In this document: positions 42,508-50,961 of the stretch, piece by piece
Position numbering within the stretch: the stretch's first letter is position 1
Layout of the letters: every line of letters begins with the position of its first letter
Origin: Paenibacillus radicis (ex Gao et al. 2016)
Lineage (GTDB): Bacteria > Bacillota > Bacilli > Paenibacillales > Paenibacillaceae
Length of the DNA: 64,000 nucleotides
NCBI RefSeq assembly: GCF_014641555.1
Contig: NZ_BMHY01000001.1
Span: forward strand, 620,001 to 684,000
Reading direction: 5' to 3'
Position numbers and translations under genes: made by a program
The notes under the pieces: model-generated
What the model saw: only the letters and a program-made list of their open reading frames with translations
Database searches by the model: none
What the model was told of the DNA's origin: nothing

Positions 42508-43365
42508 ATGGTTGGATGGATCGACGAGTGGTGGCTTCGGGCGCTGGCGGGTTTGATCGGCAGCGGCATAATCGCCATCGCAGCCTATCGATTCCGCTCA
42601 TTGTCGGGCTCGGGCGCCTGGTCGGCAGTTGCGATGGGGACGGGCTTCGTTACGTTGGGCGAGCCGGTATGGTTCGGCTGCCTGATCGCTTTCTTCGTCA
42701 CTTCGACGCTCTGGTCGAAGTGGAAAAAGCGGCATCGCGCCAAAGCGAAGGCGGAAGCCAATTATGAGAAGACAGGCCGCCGCGATGCAGGCCAGGTGTG
42801 GGCAAATGGAGGCGTAGGCTTGCTGCTCTGCGCAGCAGACGCATGGCTGCCGTCGCCAGGCTGGCTTTACGCCTATATCGGCGTGATGGCCGCCGTTAAT
42901 GCGGATACATGGGCGACCGAGATCGGCGCCCTGAGCAAGTCCGCGCCGCGCTCAATCATGAGCGGCAAGGTAGTGCCAGCGGGCACGAGCGGCGCGGTAA
43001 CGCTGCTCGGCTCCGCAGCAGCGTTCGCAGGCGCCGCCCTCATCGGCGGCGTCGCGGCAGCGCTGCTTGCGCTCCAGCAGCACGTTGGCGCTGCTGCGGG
43101 CGCTTGGGGCGGCGCGGCGGCGCTAGTCGCAGCCGCCGCTGCCGCCGGCCTGGCCGGCTGCTTCGCGGATTCGCTGCTGGGCGCGACCGGCCAGGCCATG
43201 TACCGCTGCCGGGTATGCGGCAGCGGTACCGAGCGCGGCGTCCATTGCGGCGCCGCTGCCGAGCGAGTGCGCGGCTTCGCATGGCTGAACAACGACAGGG
43301 TGAACCTTCTGTCGTCGCTGCTCGCCGGTGTAATCGGTTGGGCGCTGGGCACGCTGCTGCTCTAA
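42508..43365 (+). CDS. DUF92 integral membrane protein
   Basis: A 285-aa protein with about six membrane helices. It has the DUF92 blocks: RRDAGQVWANGG, VMAAVNADTWATEIGALSK, PAGTSGAVTLLG, and GCFADSLLGATGQA, and a Cys-rich loop YRCRVCGSGTERGVHCG. The family is distantly related to CDP-alcohol/phytol kinase-type membrane enzymes. The gene is locally very GC-rich, with Ala runs. Start ATG at 42508 behind GGGGCGGG. Function unknown. Confidence 0.85.
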   Translation: MVGWIDEWWLRALAGLIGSGIIAIAAYRFRSLSGSGAWSAVAMGTGFVTLGEPVWFGCLIAFFVTSTLWSKWKKRHRAKAKAEANYEKTGRRDAGQVWANGGVGLLLCAADAWLPSPGWLYAYIGVMAAVNADTWATEIGALSKSAPRSIMSGKVVPAGTSGAVTLLGSAAAFAGAALIGGVAAALLALQQHVGAAAGAWGGAAALVAAAAAAGLAGCFADSLLGATGQAMYRCRVCGSGTERGVHCGAAAERVRGFAWLNNDRVNLLSSLLAGVIGWALGTLLL

Positions 43366-43370
43366 AGCTC

Positions 43371-43414
43371 ATAAGGCCCTGCCAGGATCAGTCAAGATCC
43401 TGGCAGGGCCTTAT
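43371..43414 (+). terminator. Very strong hairpin after the DUF92 gene
   Basis: A perfect 19-bp stem, ATAAGGCCCTGCCAGGATC with its complement, and a 6-nt loop; TTATT follows. The outer arms TAAGGCCCT/AGGGCCTTA are the same as in the palindromes of the downstream array. Confidence 0.7.
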
Positions 43415-43508
43415 TGCGTCGTTGTCACCTGTTATTGCGATCGCGATGATCCCCAGCAGGGTTTTTCCATCCATAAAGGCTTATAAAAGCCCTGGAAAGT
43501 CGGCGGAT

Positions 43509-43845
43509 TTCGCTGTATAAGACCCTGCGAGGGTCTTAACAAGCCAGAGTATGCCGTTTACTCATAAGTTAAGGCCCTCGTAGGGCCTTAACCATCCAGA
43601 ATAGCAAGGAAGAGCCCCGGAAAATGGGTTGATTTCGCTGTATAAGACCCTGCAAGGGTCTTAACAAGCCAGATTATGCCCTTATCTCATAGTTTAAGGC
43701 CCTCGTAGGGCCTTAACCATCCACGATGGCAAGGGAGAGCCCCGGAAAATGGGCTGATTTCGCTGTATAAGACCCTGCGAGGGTCTTAACGAGCCAAATA
43801 ATGCCGTTATCTCATAGGTTAAGACCCTCGTAGGGTCTTAACCCA
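43509..43845. repeat. 125-bp tandem repeat array, each unit with two palindromes
   Basis: Three units with an exact 125-bp period. Each holds palindrome P1 (arms TAAGACCCT/AGGGTCTTA, centre GCG or GCA) at 43518, 43643 and 43768. Each also holds P2 (arms TTAAGGCCCT/AGGGCCTTAA, centre CGT) at 43569, 43694 and 43819. In the third P2 both arms change from GG/CC to GA/TC together, so pairing is kept. Centre spacing alternates 52 and 73 bp. A degenerate fourth copy of the between-palindrome sequence lies at 43467-43510. It sits between the convergent DUF92 and pepF genes. Confidence 0.92.
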
Positions 43846-44026
43846 CCCACAATTGCCCGACGGACGGAAAGTTAGCTGATATTCGAGCAAGTTTGGCAAG
43901 TCATATTTTGTCCAGCTAACGTTTGCCGCTGCATCCACGTTTAGCAACCAACTATATACCGTCATACACGGTAGCTTCCAATGCCACACCTGAAGCAGCC
44001 CCAACCGTACATTTCCACCTCCCACC

Positions 44027-44064
44027 AAAAAAGCGTCGGCGCAGAATTTCCTGCGCCGACGCTT
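44027..44064 (-). terminator. Terminator of pepF
   Basis: A perfect 13-bp stem AAGCGTCGGCGCA with its complement and an 8-nt loop, T-rich on the minus strand. The 185 bp between it and the repeat array hold no visible gene. Confidence 0.85.
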
Positions 44065-44076
44065 GTCAACCATACA

Positions 44077-46011
44077 TTATTTCGTCAATTGCTCCATTTG
44101 CGTAATCAAGTTTTCGAACACGCTCATCGCTTGCTCGATTGGCTCAGGCGAAGACATATCTACGCCGGCCTTCTTGAGAATGTTGATCGAGAAATCGCTG
44201 CCGCCGCTTTTCAGGAAGCCGAGGTAACGATCGACTGCTGGAGCGCCTTCTTCCAAAATTTGTTTGGAGAAGCTTGTTGCTGCAGAGAAGCCAGTCGCGT
44301 ATTTGTACACATAGAAGCTGGTGTAGAAATGCGGAATACGCGCCCATTCCATCTCGATATCTTTGTCTACGACCATATCTTTGCCGTAATACAGCACGTT
44401 CAGATCGTAGTAGATTTTGCTGAGCTCTTGCGGCGTAAGCGATTCGCCTTGCTCCGTCCGCTCATGCACGATTTTTTCAAACTCGCCGAACATCGTTTGA
44501 CGGAATACCGTCGTCCGGAATTGATCGGCATAGTAGGTCAACAGGTACATTTTCTCTTTCGGATCGGTCGACTTGTTCAGCAGATAATCCATAAGCAGCG
44601 CTTCGTTCAGTGTAGAAGCAACCTCTGCCAAGAAAATCGTATACTGTGCATCGCGGTAATTCTGATTCGTATCGGAGTAGTGCGAGTGGAGGGCGTGCCC
44701 CATCTCATGCGTCAACGTAAACATGCTGTTTAAGTTGTCCTTGTGGTTCAGCAGAACGTAAGGGTGCGTGCCGAAAGCTCCCCAGCTGTAAGCGCCGCTG
44801 CGTTTGCCTTCGTTTTCATACACGTCGATCCAGCCGTTGTCGAAGCCATCTTGCAGAACAGCCAAATAATCTTCGCCAAGCGGCTTCAAGCTTTCTTTGA
44901 CAGTCGCTTTCGCCTCATCGAACGTAATGTCCATATCGAATTCGTCCACGAGCGGGGCGAACAGGTCATACATATGGAGTTCGTCGACGCCGAGCAGTTT
45001 TTTGCGAAGATTCATATACCGGTGCATCAGTGGCAAGTGCTTATGAATCGTATCGATCAAATTCGTATAAACCGTTTGCGGGATGTTGTCACCATACAGC
45101 GACATATCCAGAGCCGACGGGTATTTGCGCGCACGAGCATAAAAAATATTTTTCGTAATGTTGGCGTTCAGCGTCGTTGCGAGCGTATTTTTAAGCTTGC
45201 CGTATGTATCGTACATCGTTGTGAACGCGTTTTGGCGTACCTCGCGGTTTTTACTTTCCAAAAATTGAATGTAACGGCCTTGCGTCAGCTCAATTTCCTC
45301 GCCGTTTTCGTTTTTCACCTTCGGAAACTTCAAGTCCGCATTGTTAAGAATGCTGAAAATCGTCCCAGGAGCCGAACTCACGTTGCCGACCTGAGCCATT
45401 AACGCTTCCTCGCTTTTGGATAGTACATGCGCTTTCTGACGGCGCATTTCTTCCAGCGTATGACGGTATAGCGCAAGCTCCGGATCAGCGATGAATGCAT
45501 CGAGCTGCTCGTCGGACAACGACAACACTTCCGGTGTTACAAAAGAAAGTGCCTCGCCTGTCTCCACGCTAATTTTTTTGGATTTGTCGGAGAGCGCCTG
45601 ATAGACGGGCTCCGCCGTGTCTTCATGATGCTTCATATTGGCATATACATAAAGCCGTTCCACATGAAGGGACAGTTGATCTTCAAGCTCAAAGCAGGCT
45701 TTAAGCTGCTTAGCATCGGCAAGCTTGCCTTCAAAAGCGCCGGCTTTTTTGATCAAGCTTTTAGCATCGGCATACTCTTTGTCCCATGCGGCTTGATTTT
45801 TAAACAAATCCTCCAGCTTCCAACGGTTTTCCACTGCGGTTTCGGAACGTTTCGGTACGTGATTCATCGAACTCCTCCTCGGAACGGTTATCGTAGATCG
45901 GTATTCATGCCCTTCATTTGCAGCATTCGTTTTGGGCTGAGCGGCAAGTTCTGCCGCTGCGGAACCCGGTGTCAAGCTTAACGCCAACAGGACGGGAAGC
46001 CATTTCATCAT
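44077..46011 (-). CDS. pepF: Oligoendopeptidase F (M3B), with possible secreted form
   Basis: A zinc oligopeptidase of the M3 family. The active site is LTHEMGHALHSHYS (HExxH), and ETGEALSFVTPEVL and DLFAPLVDEFDM are PepF blocks. Two starts are well supported. An internal ATG at 45867 (GAGGAGG, 6 nt) gives the usual cytosolic 596-aa enzyme. The ATG at 46011 (AGAGGTGA) gives 644 aa with an N-terminal extension that is a textbook Sec signal peptide: MMKWLPVLLALSL, then PGSAAA. The gene may therefore make a cytosolic and a secreted enzyme. Confidence 0.92.
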   Translation of the reverse strand: MMKWLPVLLALSLTPGSAAAELAAQPKTNAANEGHEYRSTITVPRRSSMNHVPKRSETAVENRWKLEDLFKNQAAWDKEYADAKSLIKKAGAFEGKLADAKQLKACFELEDQLSLHVERLYVYANMKHHEDTAEPVYQALSDKSKKISVETGEALSFVTPEVLSLSDEQLDAFIADPELALYRHTLEEMRRQKAHVLSKSEEALMAQVGNVSSAPGTIFSILNNADLKFPKVKNENGEEIELTQGRYIQFLESKNREVRQNAFTTMYDTYGKLKNTLATTLNANITKNIFYARARKYPSALDMSLYGDNIPQTVYTNLIDTIHKHLPLMHRYMNLRKKLLGVDELHMYDLFAPLVDEFDMDITFDEAKATVKESLKPLGEDYLAVLQDGFDNGWIDVYENEGKRSGAYSWGAFGTHPYVLLNHKDNLNSMFTLTHEMGHALHSHYSDTNQNYRDAQYTIFLAEVASTLNEALLMDYLLNKSTDPKEKMYLLTYYADQFRTTVFRQTMFGEFEKIVHERTEQGESLTPQELSKIYYDLNVLYYGKDMVVDKDIEMEWARIPHFYTSFYVYKYATGFSAATSFSKQILEEGAPAVDRYLGFLKSGGSDFSINILKKAGVDMSSPEPIEQAMSVFENLITQMEQLTK

Positions 46012-46062
46012 GCGGTCACCTCTAGAACACAGTTTGTCCTAGTATGTCCGGCACGCTCCCTA

Positions 46063-46245
46063 TTACTCCTGTCCCATCGTAAATAAGCTATAGACGACTA
46101 GAAAGAATGAAAATGCGATAAATGCGATCGATATAAGCGCCAGACTGCGTCTAAACTGAGGTGCGATCGATTCGCGCTTCGCAAAGACAACGGCGCCCAA
46201 CACGAAAGATGCGATGACAAAAATGATGGTAGCTGTAAAATCCAT
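46063..46245 (-). CDS. Small membrane protein (60 aa)
   Basis: A 60-aa protein with two membrane helices (about 5-22 and 34-56) joined by a basic loop (KRESIAPQFRR). ATG at 46245 has AGGAGG 12 nt upstream, longer than usual. I recognise no family. It may be cotranscribed with pepF, whose start lies 52 bp downstream. Confidence 0.6.
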   Translation of the reverse strand: MDFTATIIFVIASFVLGAVVFAKRESIAPQFRRSLALISIAFIAFSFFLVVYSLFTMGQE

Positions 46246-46365
46246 CGGCGGCGTATACCTCCTGTATTGTCGTATGCGTACCGTTGTATCGTTATGTTCG
46301 CCGCAAACCCTATTATTTCCTCCCGCTTTAGCGTTTAGAGAGGGCTTCAGCGTAACTTGGACTGC

Positions 46366-46599
46366 CTATACCGATTTAAAAGCGGCAATAATCGCATCGC
46401 GCTCTTCTTCGCGGCCTTCATAGCTAGCCAGCTTGAAGCGATTTTCTGCCCAGTGGAGCATTTCCGGACGGCTTACGAAGGTATGGCATTCCTCGCCCCA
46501 TTGATCGGAAATTTCCCGTACGATCAGCGTCTTGCCTTGAACCTCGACCGTCAGCATATTGTATTTATCGATTTTGTATATTTCGTGCTTTTTGAACAT
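46366..46599 (-). CDS. Hypothetical protein (77 aa)
   Basis: A small soluble protein beginning MFKKHEIYKIDKYN, with a beta-rich first half (MLTVEVQGKTLIVREIS) and a charged helical C-terminus (EGREEERDAIIAAFKSV). Start ATG at 46599 behind AAAGGTGG; a 98-aa version from 46662 lacks a binding site. No family recognised. Confidence 0.68.
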   Translation of the reverse strand: MFKKHEIYKIDKYNMLTVEVQGKTLIVREISDQWGEECHTFVSRPEMLHWAENRFKLASYEGREEERDAIIAAFKSV

Positions 46600-46803
46600 C
46601 TGTATGTCCACCTTTCTATCCATCTCTTGCTTGCAAAAACGGATTGTTCTCATCATAGCCAAAAAGGAGGGTGGAAATCAATAAGCATCGGTAGTATTAT
46701 AGGTATAATCTGCTAAAATGCAGTGAAATTTCCGGCAAGGAGAGCCTTGCCAGGAAAAGATGAGTGGAGAAGAGTAGAGCTGAGATGAGGAGAGTGTTCG
46801 TTA

Positions 46804-47511
46804 ATGAAGCAGCATTATGAGCAAATTGGCGTGGCGATGACTTGCCGCGGGTATGACGAGTATGTCCGTATGTTTGATCTGAAGGAAGACGACCTTCAAG
46901 CAGGCAAAGTGCTGGATGTGGCATCGGGAGGTTCATCTTTTACGGCAGAGGCTCGGAGAAGAGGGATCGAAGCATTTGCAGTTGATCCGCGATACCAGCA
47001 GCCAAGCACAGAGCAATGGATCGCAGAAGCTTTGGAAGAGATCAGTGTTTCTACAGCCAAACTTGCCAAACTGGAGTCGTCGTTCGATTGGAGCTACTAT
47101 GGAAGTCTTGAACGCCATCGTGCGGGAAGAGAGGCTTCGCTTGAGCTGTTCGCCAGTCATTTGAGGACCGAAGAGGGTAAAAGCTGCTATTTCGCTGGAG
47201 CGTTGCCGGAATTGCCATTCGCTAGCGGATCATTCTCGCTCGTTACTTGCAGTCATTTTCTATTTCTATATGCCGAGCAATTCGGCTTTGAATTTCATAA
47301 ACAATCGATATTGGAGTTAATGCGAGTGTGCAGACCGGGCGGTCAGGTGCGGATCTATCCGTTGTTGTCGCTCAAGTGGGATCGGTTTGACGCATTGAAC
47401 GAGTTAATGGCAGCCATCGAAGGTGCTGGCGGCAAGGCAGACCGGCTGCCTTCCCAACTGCCGTTCATGCCGGGCTCTACTGAGTACTTGCGCATTACGA
47501 TAACGGGGTAG
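46804..47511 (+). CDS. Class I SAM-dependent methyltransferase
   Basis: A 235-aa methyltransferase. Motif I is VLDVASGGSSFTAEA (about residue 36), the acidic residue after strand 2 is in AVDPRYQQ, and the post-motif LPFASGSFSLVTCSHFLFLY is motif IV-like. An inserted helical segment (about 70-115) probably forms the substrate lid. Start ATG at 46804 behind GGAGAG. It has its own terminator. Substrate unknown. Confidence 0.85.
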   Translation: MKQHYEQIGVAMTCRGYDEYVRMFDLKEDDLQAGKVLDVASGGSSFTAEARRRGIEAFAVDPRYQQPSTEQWIAEALEEISVSTAKLAKLESSFDWSYYGSLERHRAGREASLELFASHLRTEEGKSCYFAGALPELPFASGSFSLVTCSHFLFLYAEQFGFEFHKQSILELMRVCRPGGQVRIYPLLSLKWDRFDALNELMAAIEGAGGKADRLPSQLPFMPGSTEYLRITITG

Positions 47512-47529
47512 AGAATAGTCTTATCACAC

Positions 47530-47560
47530 AAAGAGCTTCCGAAAGTTGGAAGCTCTTTGC
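47530..47560 (+). terminator. Terminator after the methyltransferase gene
   Basis: A perfect 11-bp stem AAAGAGCTTCC with its complement and a 7-nt loop. Confidence 0.8.
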
Positions 47561-48117
47561 TGTATAATATAGTATCGTGGAGGATTCTTTCAGTCCCAAG
47601 TGTCCAAGGCTATTATCCGCGCCCCAGTTTGTGAAGTCATCTCAAGCAGTTGCGCGTTCACTGTTCACTGGTCAATCACTAATAAGCAAGGTACCATCCA
47701 ATAGTCTAATGACCTCAGTCATGGATCAAAATGTAAAAGTACATGTTGTTCGGTTGAAACTGGTCATTTTTCCGCTTCAAAATGCAAAAGTGCATTTTGT
47801 TTAGCCGAATTAGCCGGATTTGGGCCATTTGGGTCCATTCGACATGCACTTTTGCATGTTGAGCCGCTTTTTAGATGTGAAAAGCAGAATTAAAATGTAC
47901 ATTTGCATTTTGTTCCATACGGATGTAAATCTGTGATCAGCAGATGAGCTCGGAAGGAGCCGTTTAGGTGCCAAATGTCGTGAATGAAGAAAGTGTACTA
48001 ACAACTCCAGTTGCTTCAAGGCTCGTATCAGTTTTATTTACAAAAAGTCAACCAGTACGGCGTGCAGCGTTGTATGATGGCCGCCGATTCCCCTGCAGCC
48101 CAGCCCAAACAAAACAA
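47561..48117. other. Intergenic region with the second palindromic element
   Basis: About 560 bp between convergent genes. No credible ORF is present on either strand. The main content is the four-palindrome element at 47727-47911. The rest, including a Cys/Pro-rich-looking stretch at 48060-48117, shows no recognisable feature. Confidence 0.6.
47727..47911. repeat. Four-palindrome phased element, copy B
   Basis: Four palindromes of the family seen at 31319. Two have AAAG centres (47737.5 and 47788.5) and two are inverted, with CTTT and CATT centres (47850.5 and 47901.5). Spacing is 51, 62 and 51 bp, identical to copy A. The second is perfect (CAAAATGCA / TGCATTTTG). The sequence between palindromes is largely different from copy A. 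Confidence 0.82.
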
Positions 48118-48160
48118 AAGCCACTGACCCCTGCCTTATAAAGGCAGCGATCAGTGGCTT
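48118..48160 (-). terminator. Terminator of the MFS gene
   Basis: Outer stem AAGCCACTGA with its complement and an inner stem CTGCCTT/AAGGCAG, followed on the minus strand by TTTTGTTTTGTTT. Confidence 0.82.
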
Positions 48161-48183
48161 ATTCATTCTATTTCTTCACAGCG

Positions 48184-49389
48184 CTAAACAGTCGAGTTCC
48201 GCGTGTAATAGTACTGTGCCAGAAACCCGATTGCGGCCAAGATGGCAAGCGCGGAGGCAGTGTGAAAGAAAGAGCTGCGTCCGAATTGTTCGAAAATGTA
48301 ACCGCCCGCCGTACCGCTAATAAACCCGGCCAACCCGGTCCAGACGACGGCGTACACCGCTTGCCCCGAAGAGCGGAACTCGTCGGGAATGAGCTGGGAT
48401 ATGTATCGCAGCGCGGTGGAGAAGTAGATGCCGAATGTAATGCTGTGCATTAATTGGGTAGCGATAACCCAGCGCGGATCGTCCAGCTCGCCAAGCATCC
48501 ACATTCGGACGGCGTACATGATGCTGGCGATGGCAAGCAGCGGAAGCTCCTTGAAACGGTGTCCGTATTTGCCGAGCAGGAACAGAATCGGTATTTCACT
48601 GACAGCCGACATCAGCCAAGCAAGTCCAATGAGCGAATCGCTAGCTCCAAGCTGGCGAAGCGTAATGGCGAGAAAACCTTCATACATCCGATGCGAGATG
48701 GATACCAGGAGCAGGACGAAGAAGAAGATGACGACCTGCGGCTTGCGCATTAATTGGAAGAAGCCGGAAAACTCGATTTTTCGCGAGCTAGTGCGATAGT
48801 CTCGAATAAAAAACGATAATATGATCGTAATCGTAATGGTAGCCAGACCGATCGGCAGCGTCCATTCGGAGCCGACCGCTTTCAGCAGCAGTCCAAAGGC
48901 GTATGCAGAAGAGGCGAAGCCAAGCGAGCCGAAAATCCGAATCAATGCATAAGGCGTTCCCGTATATTGGCTCGAGAGCAAGACCAGACTGTCGCTAAGC
49001 GGGTTGATCGGCGTCTGAAAAAAATAAAAGGCCGTCATGACCAGGCAAATGACAGCGAAATGCTCGACCGGGAACAGCAGAGCAAGCATGGCAAGCTGTC
49101 CGAACAAGAGCAAGGTGAGCAGCTTTTTAATCGTTTGAAATTTGTCGCTGGCCCAGCCCAGCAGCACGTTGGCGAATATCGAGATAAACGGCCCTGTTGC
49201 GTAAATAATACCAATTTGATGCTCGGAGAAACCCCGATCCATAAAATATAAAGGGATATAGGAGACCAGCAGCGCTTGCGTTGAATAAGCGGCAAAGCTG
49301 AAGCCGCGGAGCGCAGTCGTTTCCCTTCTTGCAGAGGAGCTTCGCTTGGAATTTAAATTGCTCGTATCGCTAGATTCTGCTTGGTCCAT
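48184..49389 (-). CDS. MFS transporter of the MFS_1-like (HcaT/LacY-related) type
   Basis: A 401-aa protein with a hydrophilic Ser-rich N-terminus (about 25 residues) and 12 membrane helices. SYIPLYFMDRGFSEHQIG, GWASDKFQTIKKLLT and RIFGSLGFASSAYAFG match the MFS_1-like family that includes HcaT and nucleoside/oligosaccharide permeases. SGQAVYAVVWTGLAGFISGTAGG is also a family block. It is more likely an uptake or sugar-type permease than a drug pump, but this is inference. Start ATG at 49389 behind AAAGG. Confidence 0.85.
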   Translation of the reverse strand: MDQAESSDTSNLNSKRSSSARRETTALRGFSFAAYSTQALLVSYIPLYFMDRGFSEHQIGIIYATGPFISIFANVLLGWASDKFQTIKKLLTLLLFGQLAMLALLFPVEHFAVICLVMTAFYFFQTPINPLSDSLVLLSSQYTGTPYALIRIFGSLGFASSAYAFGLLLKAVGSEWTLPIGLATITITIILSFFIRDYRTSSRKIEFSGFFQLMRKPQVVIFFFVLLLVSISHRMYEGFLAITLRQLGASDSLIGLAWLMSAVSEIPILFLLGKYGHRFKELPLLAIASIMYAVRMWMLGELDDPRWVIATQLMHSITFGIYFSTALRYISQLIPDEFRSSGQAVYAVVWTGLAGFISGTAGGYIFEQFGRSSFFHTASALAILAAIGFLAQYYYTRNSTV

Positions 49390-49506
49390 TGGTACCTTTC
49401 ACTCCATATCTGTCTCGTAATTCCGTGTTATGATTTTATTTAGTATAGCATGAACTGCTGGATTATTGTTTGGTGAAATGGTACATTTATGTTTGGAGGT
49501 TTTACA

Positions 49507-49827
49507 GTGGGGAAGTATCGGTTTCAGTGGAATGAACGGCTGCGCATCTCGCTCCCTGTAATGGAACAGGATTGGGAGCTATATGATGGCGCCGAACAGG
49601 CTGATATGGTTGAGCGATGGGAGCTTATACGCGGAACGATTCCAGATCGGATTATGGAGCTGGAGAGGGTCATCCGCGTCAAGCAAAACGAATTGTTCGA
49701 AGAGGACAGCTTTCCGGAGTCCTGCCGAATCAATTCGGAAATCGCCGAATTGGCCAGCCGGATCAATGATCTGCAGATCTGGTACCGGGTCAGTCAGGAA
49801 CTGGAGACGCCTTTGTCTCCGTCATGA
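49507..49827 (+). CDS. Hypothetical protein upstream of ytpB (106 aa)
   Basis: A mostly helical, charged soluble protein starting VGKYRFQWNERLRISLP and containing a probable coiled coil (IMELERVIRVKQNELFEED to INSEIAELASRINDL). I chose GTG at 49507 because GGAGG lies 7 nt upstream; the ATG at 49489 lies before that site. It is 19 bp from ytpB and probably cotranscribed. I do not recognise the family. Confidence 0.75.
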   Translation: MGKYRFQWNERLRISLPVMEQDWELYDGAEQADMVERWELIRGTIPDRIMELERVIRVKQNELFEEDSFPESCRINSEIAELASRINDLQIWYRVSQELETPLSPS

Positions 49828-49846
49828 TCAACGAGGAGGGCACATC

Positions 49847-50929
49847 ATGCTTATTACGACACTATCAGGCAGCCAGGTGCCTCAAAGCCCTTTGAAGCTG
49901 ATGTATCGCGTCTATAAGTACATACTGCCTGAGGTCGAGTCCGAGCTGAGCAAGCTGCGGGCCATGGCGGAACGAATACCCGATGGAGAGCTTCGTACGC
50001 AGGCACTCGACAGCTTATCGAACAAAAAGTTTCATTGCCAAGGCGGAGCGGTGTACGCCTGCGCCAATCTGGAGCAGCGTCACATCCTGATCCCGCTTAT
50101 CGTGGCACTGCAGACGATCAGCGATTATCTGGACAATCTATGCGATCGCAGTACATCGCTCGATCCGGATGATTTTCGCCTGCTGCACCAATCGATGCTG
50201 GATGCTGTGGATCCTGAGGCCGAACCGAAGGATTACTACGCTATGCGCCGGGAGAAAGACGACGGCGGCTACTTGCGGCATCTTGTCCTTGTCTGTCAGC
50301 GGAACGTTGCGAAGCTGCCTTCCTACGGAAGTGTGCAGCGTGTCGTGAGCGAACTAGTCGGTCTTTACGGCGACTTGCAGGTGTACAAGCATATTCGCAA
50401 AGAGCTGAGGGAAACGGAATTAATGGCTTGGTGGCATGAACATGAAAGCCGTTATCCGCATTTGCGGTGGAATGAATTTGCCGCTGCAACGGGCTCGACG
50501 TTAGGTATGTTCATGCTGTTCCTGGCGGCGAGCGGAGACGGACTTTCCGCAGCCGACGCGAATTCTATCAAGCGTATCTATTTCCCGCATGTTTGCAGTC
50601 TTCATATTTTGCTCGATTATTTGATCGATCAAGAGGAGGACAAGGCCGGAGGCGACTTGAATTTCTGCAATTACTACGAGAGCAGCAGCTTGCTGGTCGA
50701 TCGCATCGGGTGGATCGCAAGCAAGGCTCGTGAGGACGTGCAGCAGCTTCCGGCCCCGAGATTTCATCGTCTCATCATCGAAGGCTTGCTGGCGCTATAT
50801 TTGTCGGACCCTAAAGTAAAATCGCAGTCCGATGTGATGCGCGTAACCCGCAAGCTGATGAAGAACAGCCCGCTTACCCGCTTGTTTTTTTTGATCAACA
50901 GCATTTGGATTCGAAAACAACAAGCTTAG
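49847..50929 (+). CDS. ytpB: Tetraprenyl-beta-curcumene synthase (YtpB)
   Basis: A 360-aa DUF2600 terpene cyclase. In Bacillus, YtpB converts C35 heptaprenyl diphosphate to tetraprenyl-beta-curcumene, the precursor of baciterpenol-type sesquarterpenes found in spores. An Asp-rich motif in TISDYLDNLCD (about residue 93) and a later acidic stretch DYLIDQEEDKAGGDLNFCNYY (in two parts) suit Mg-diphosphate binding. Start ATG at 49847 behind GAGGAGGG. The partner cyclase SqhC is not in the window. Confidence 0.92.
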   Translation: MLITTLSGSQVPQSPLKLMYRVYKYILPEVESELSKLRAMAERIPDGELRTQALDSLSNKKFHCQGGAVYACANLEQRHILIPLIVALQTISDYLDNLCDRSTSLDPDDFRLLHQSMLDAVDPEAEPKDYYAMRREKDDGGYLRHLVLVCQRNVAKLPSYGSVQRVVSELVGLYGDLQVYKHIRKELRETELMAWWHEHESRYPHLRWNEFAAATGSTLGMFMLFLAASGDGLSAADANSIKRIYFPHVCSLHILLDYLIDQEEDKAGGDLNFCNYYESSSLLVDRIGWIASKAREDVQQLPAPRFHRLIIEGLLALYLSDPKVKSQSDVMRVTRKLMKNSPLTRLFFLINSIWIRKQQA

Positions 50930-50961
50930 ATATAATTATTATCGTTTTGGAGGAATGTATC

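Noticed and set aside
43509-43845. CRISPR array
   Set aside because: The repeats are spaced regularly, but the intervening sequences are themselves repeats and not unique spacers, the period is 125 bp, and there are no cas genes.
47921-47935. Fifth palindrome of element copy B (ATGTAAATCTGTG)
   Set aside because: It resembles one arm set of the family but is imperfect and lies 28 bp from the fourth centre, off the 51/62 spacing; probably chance.
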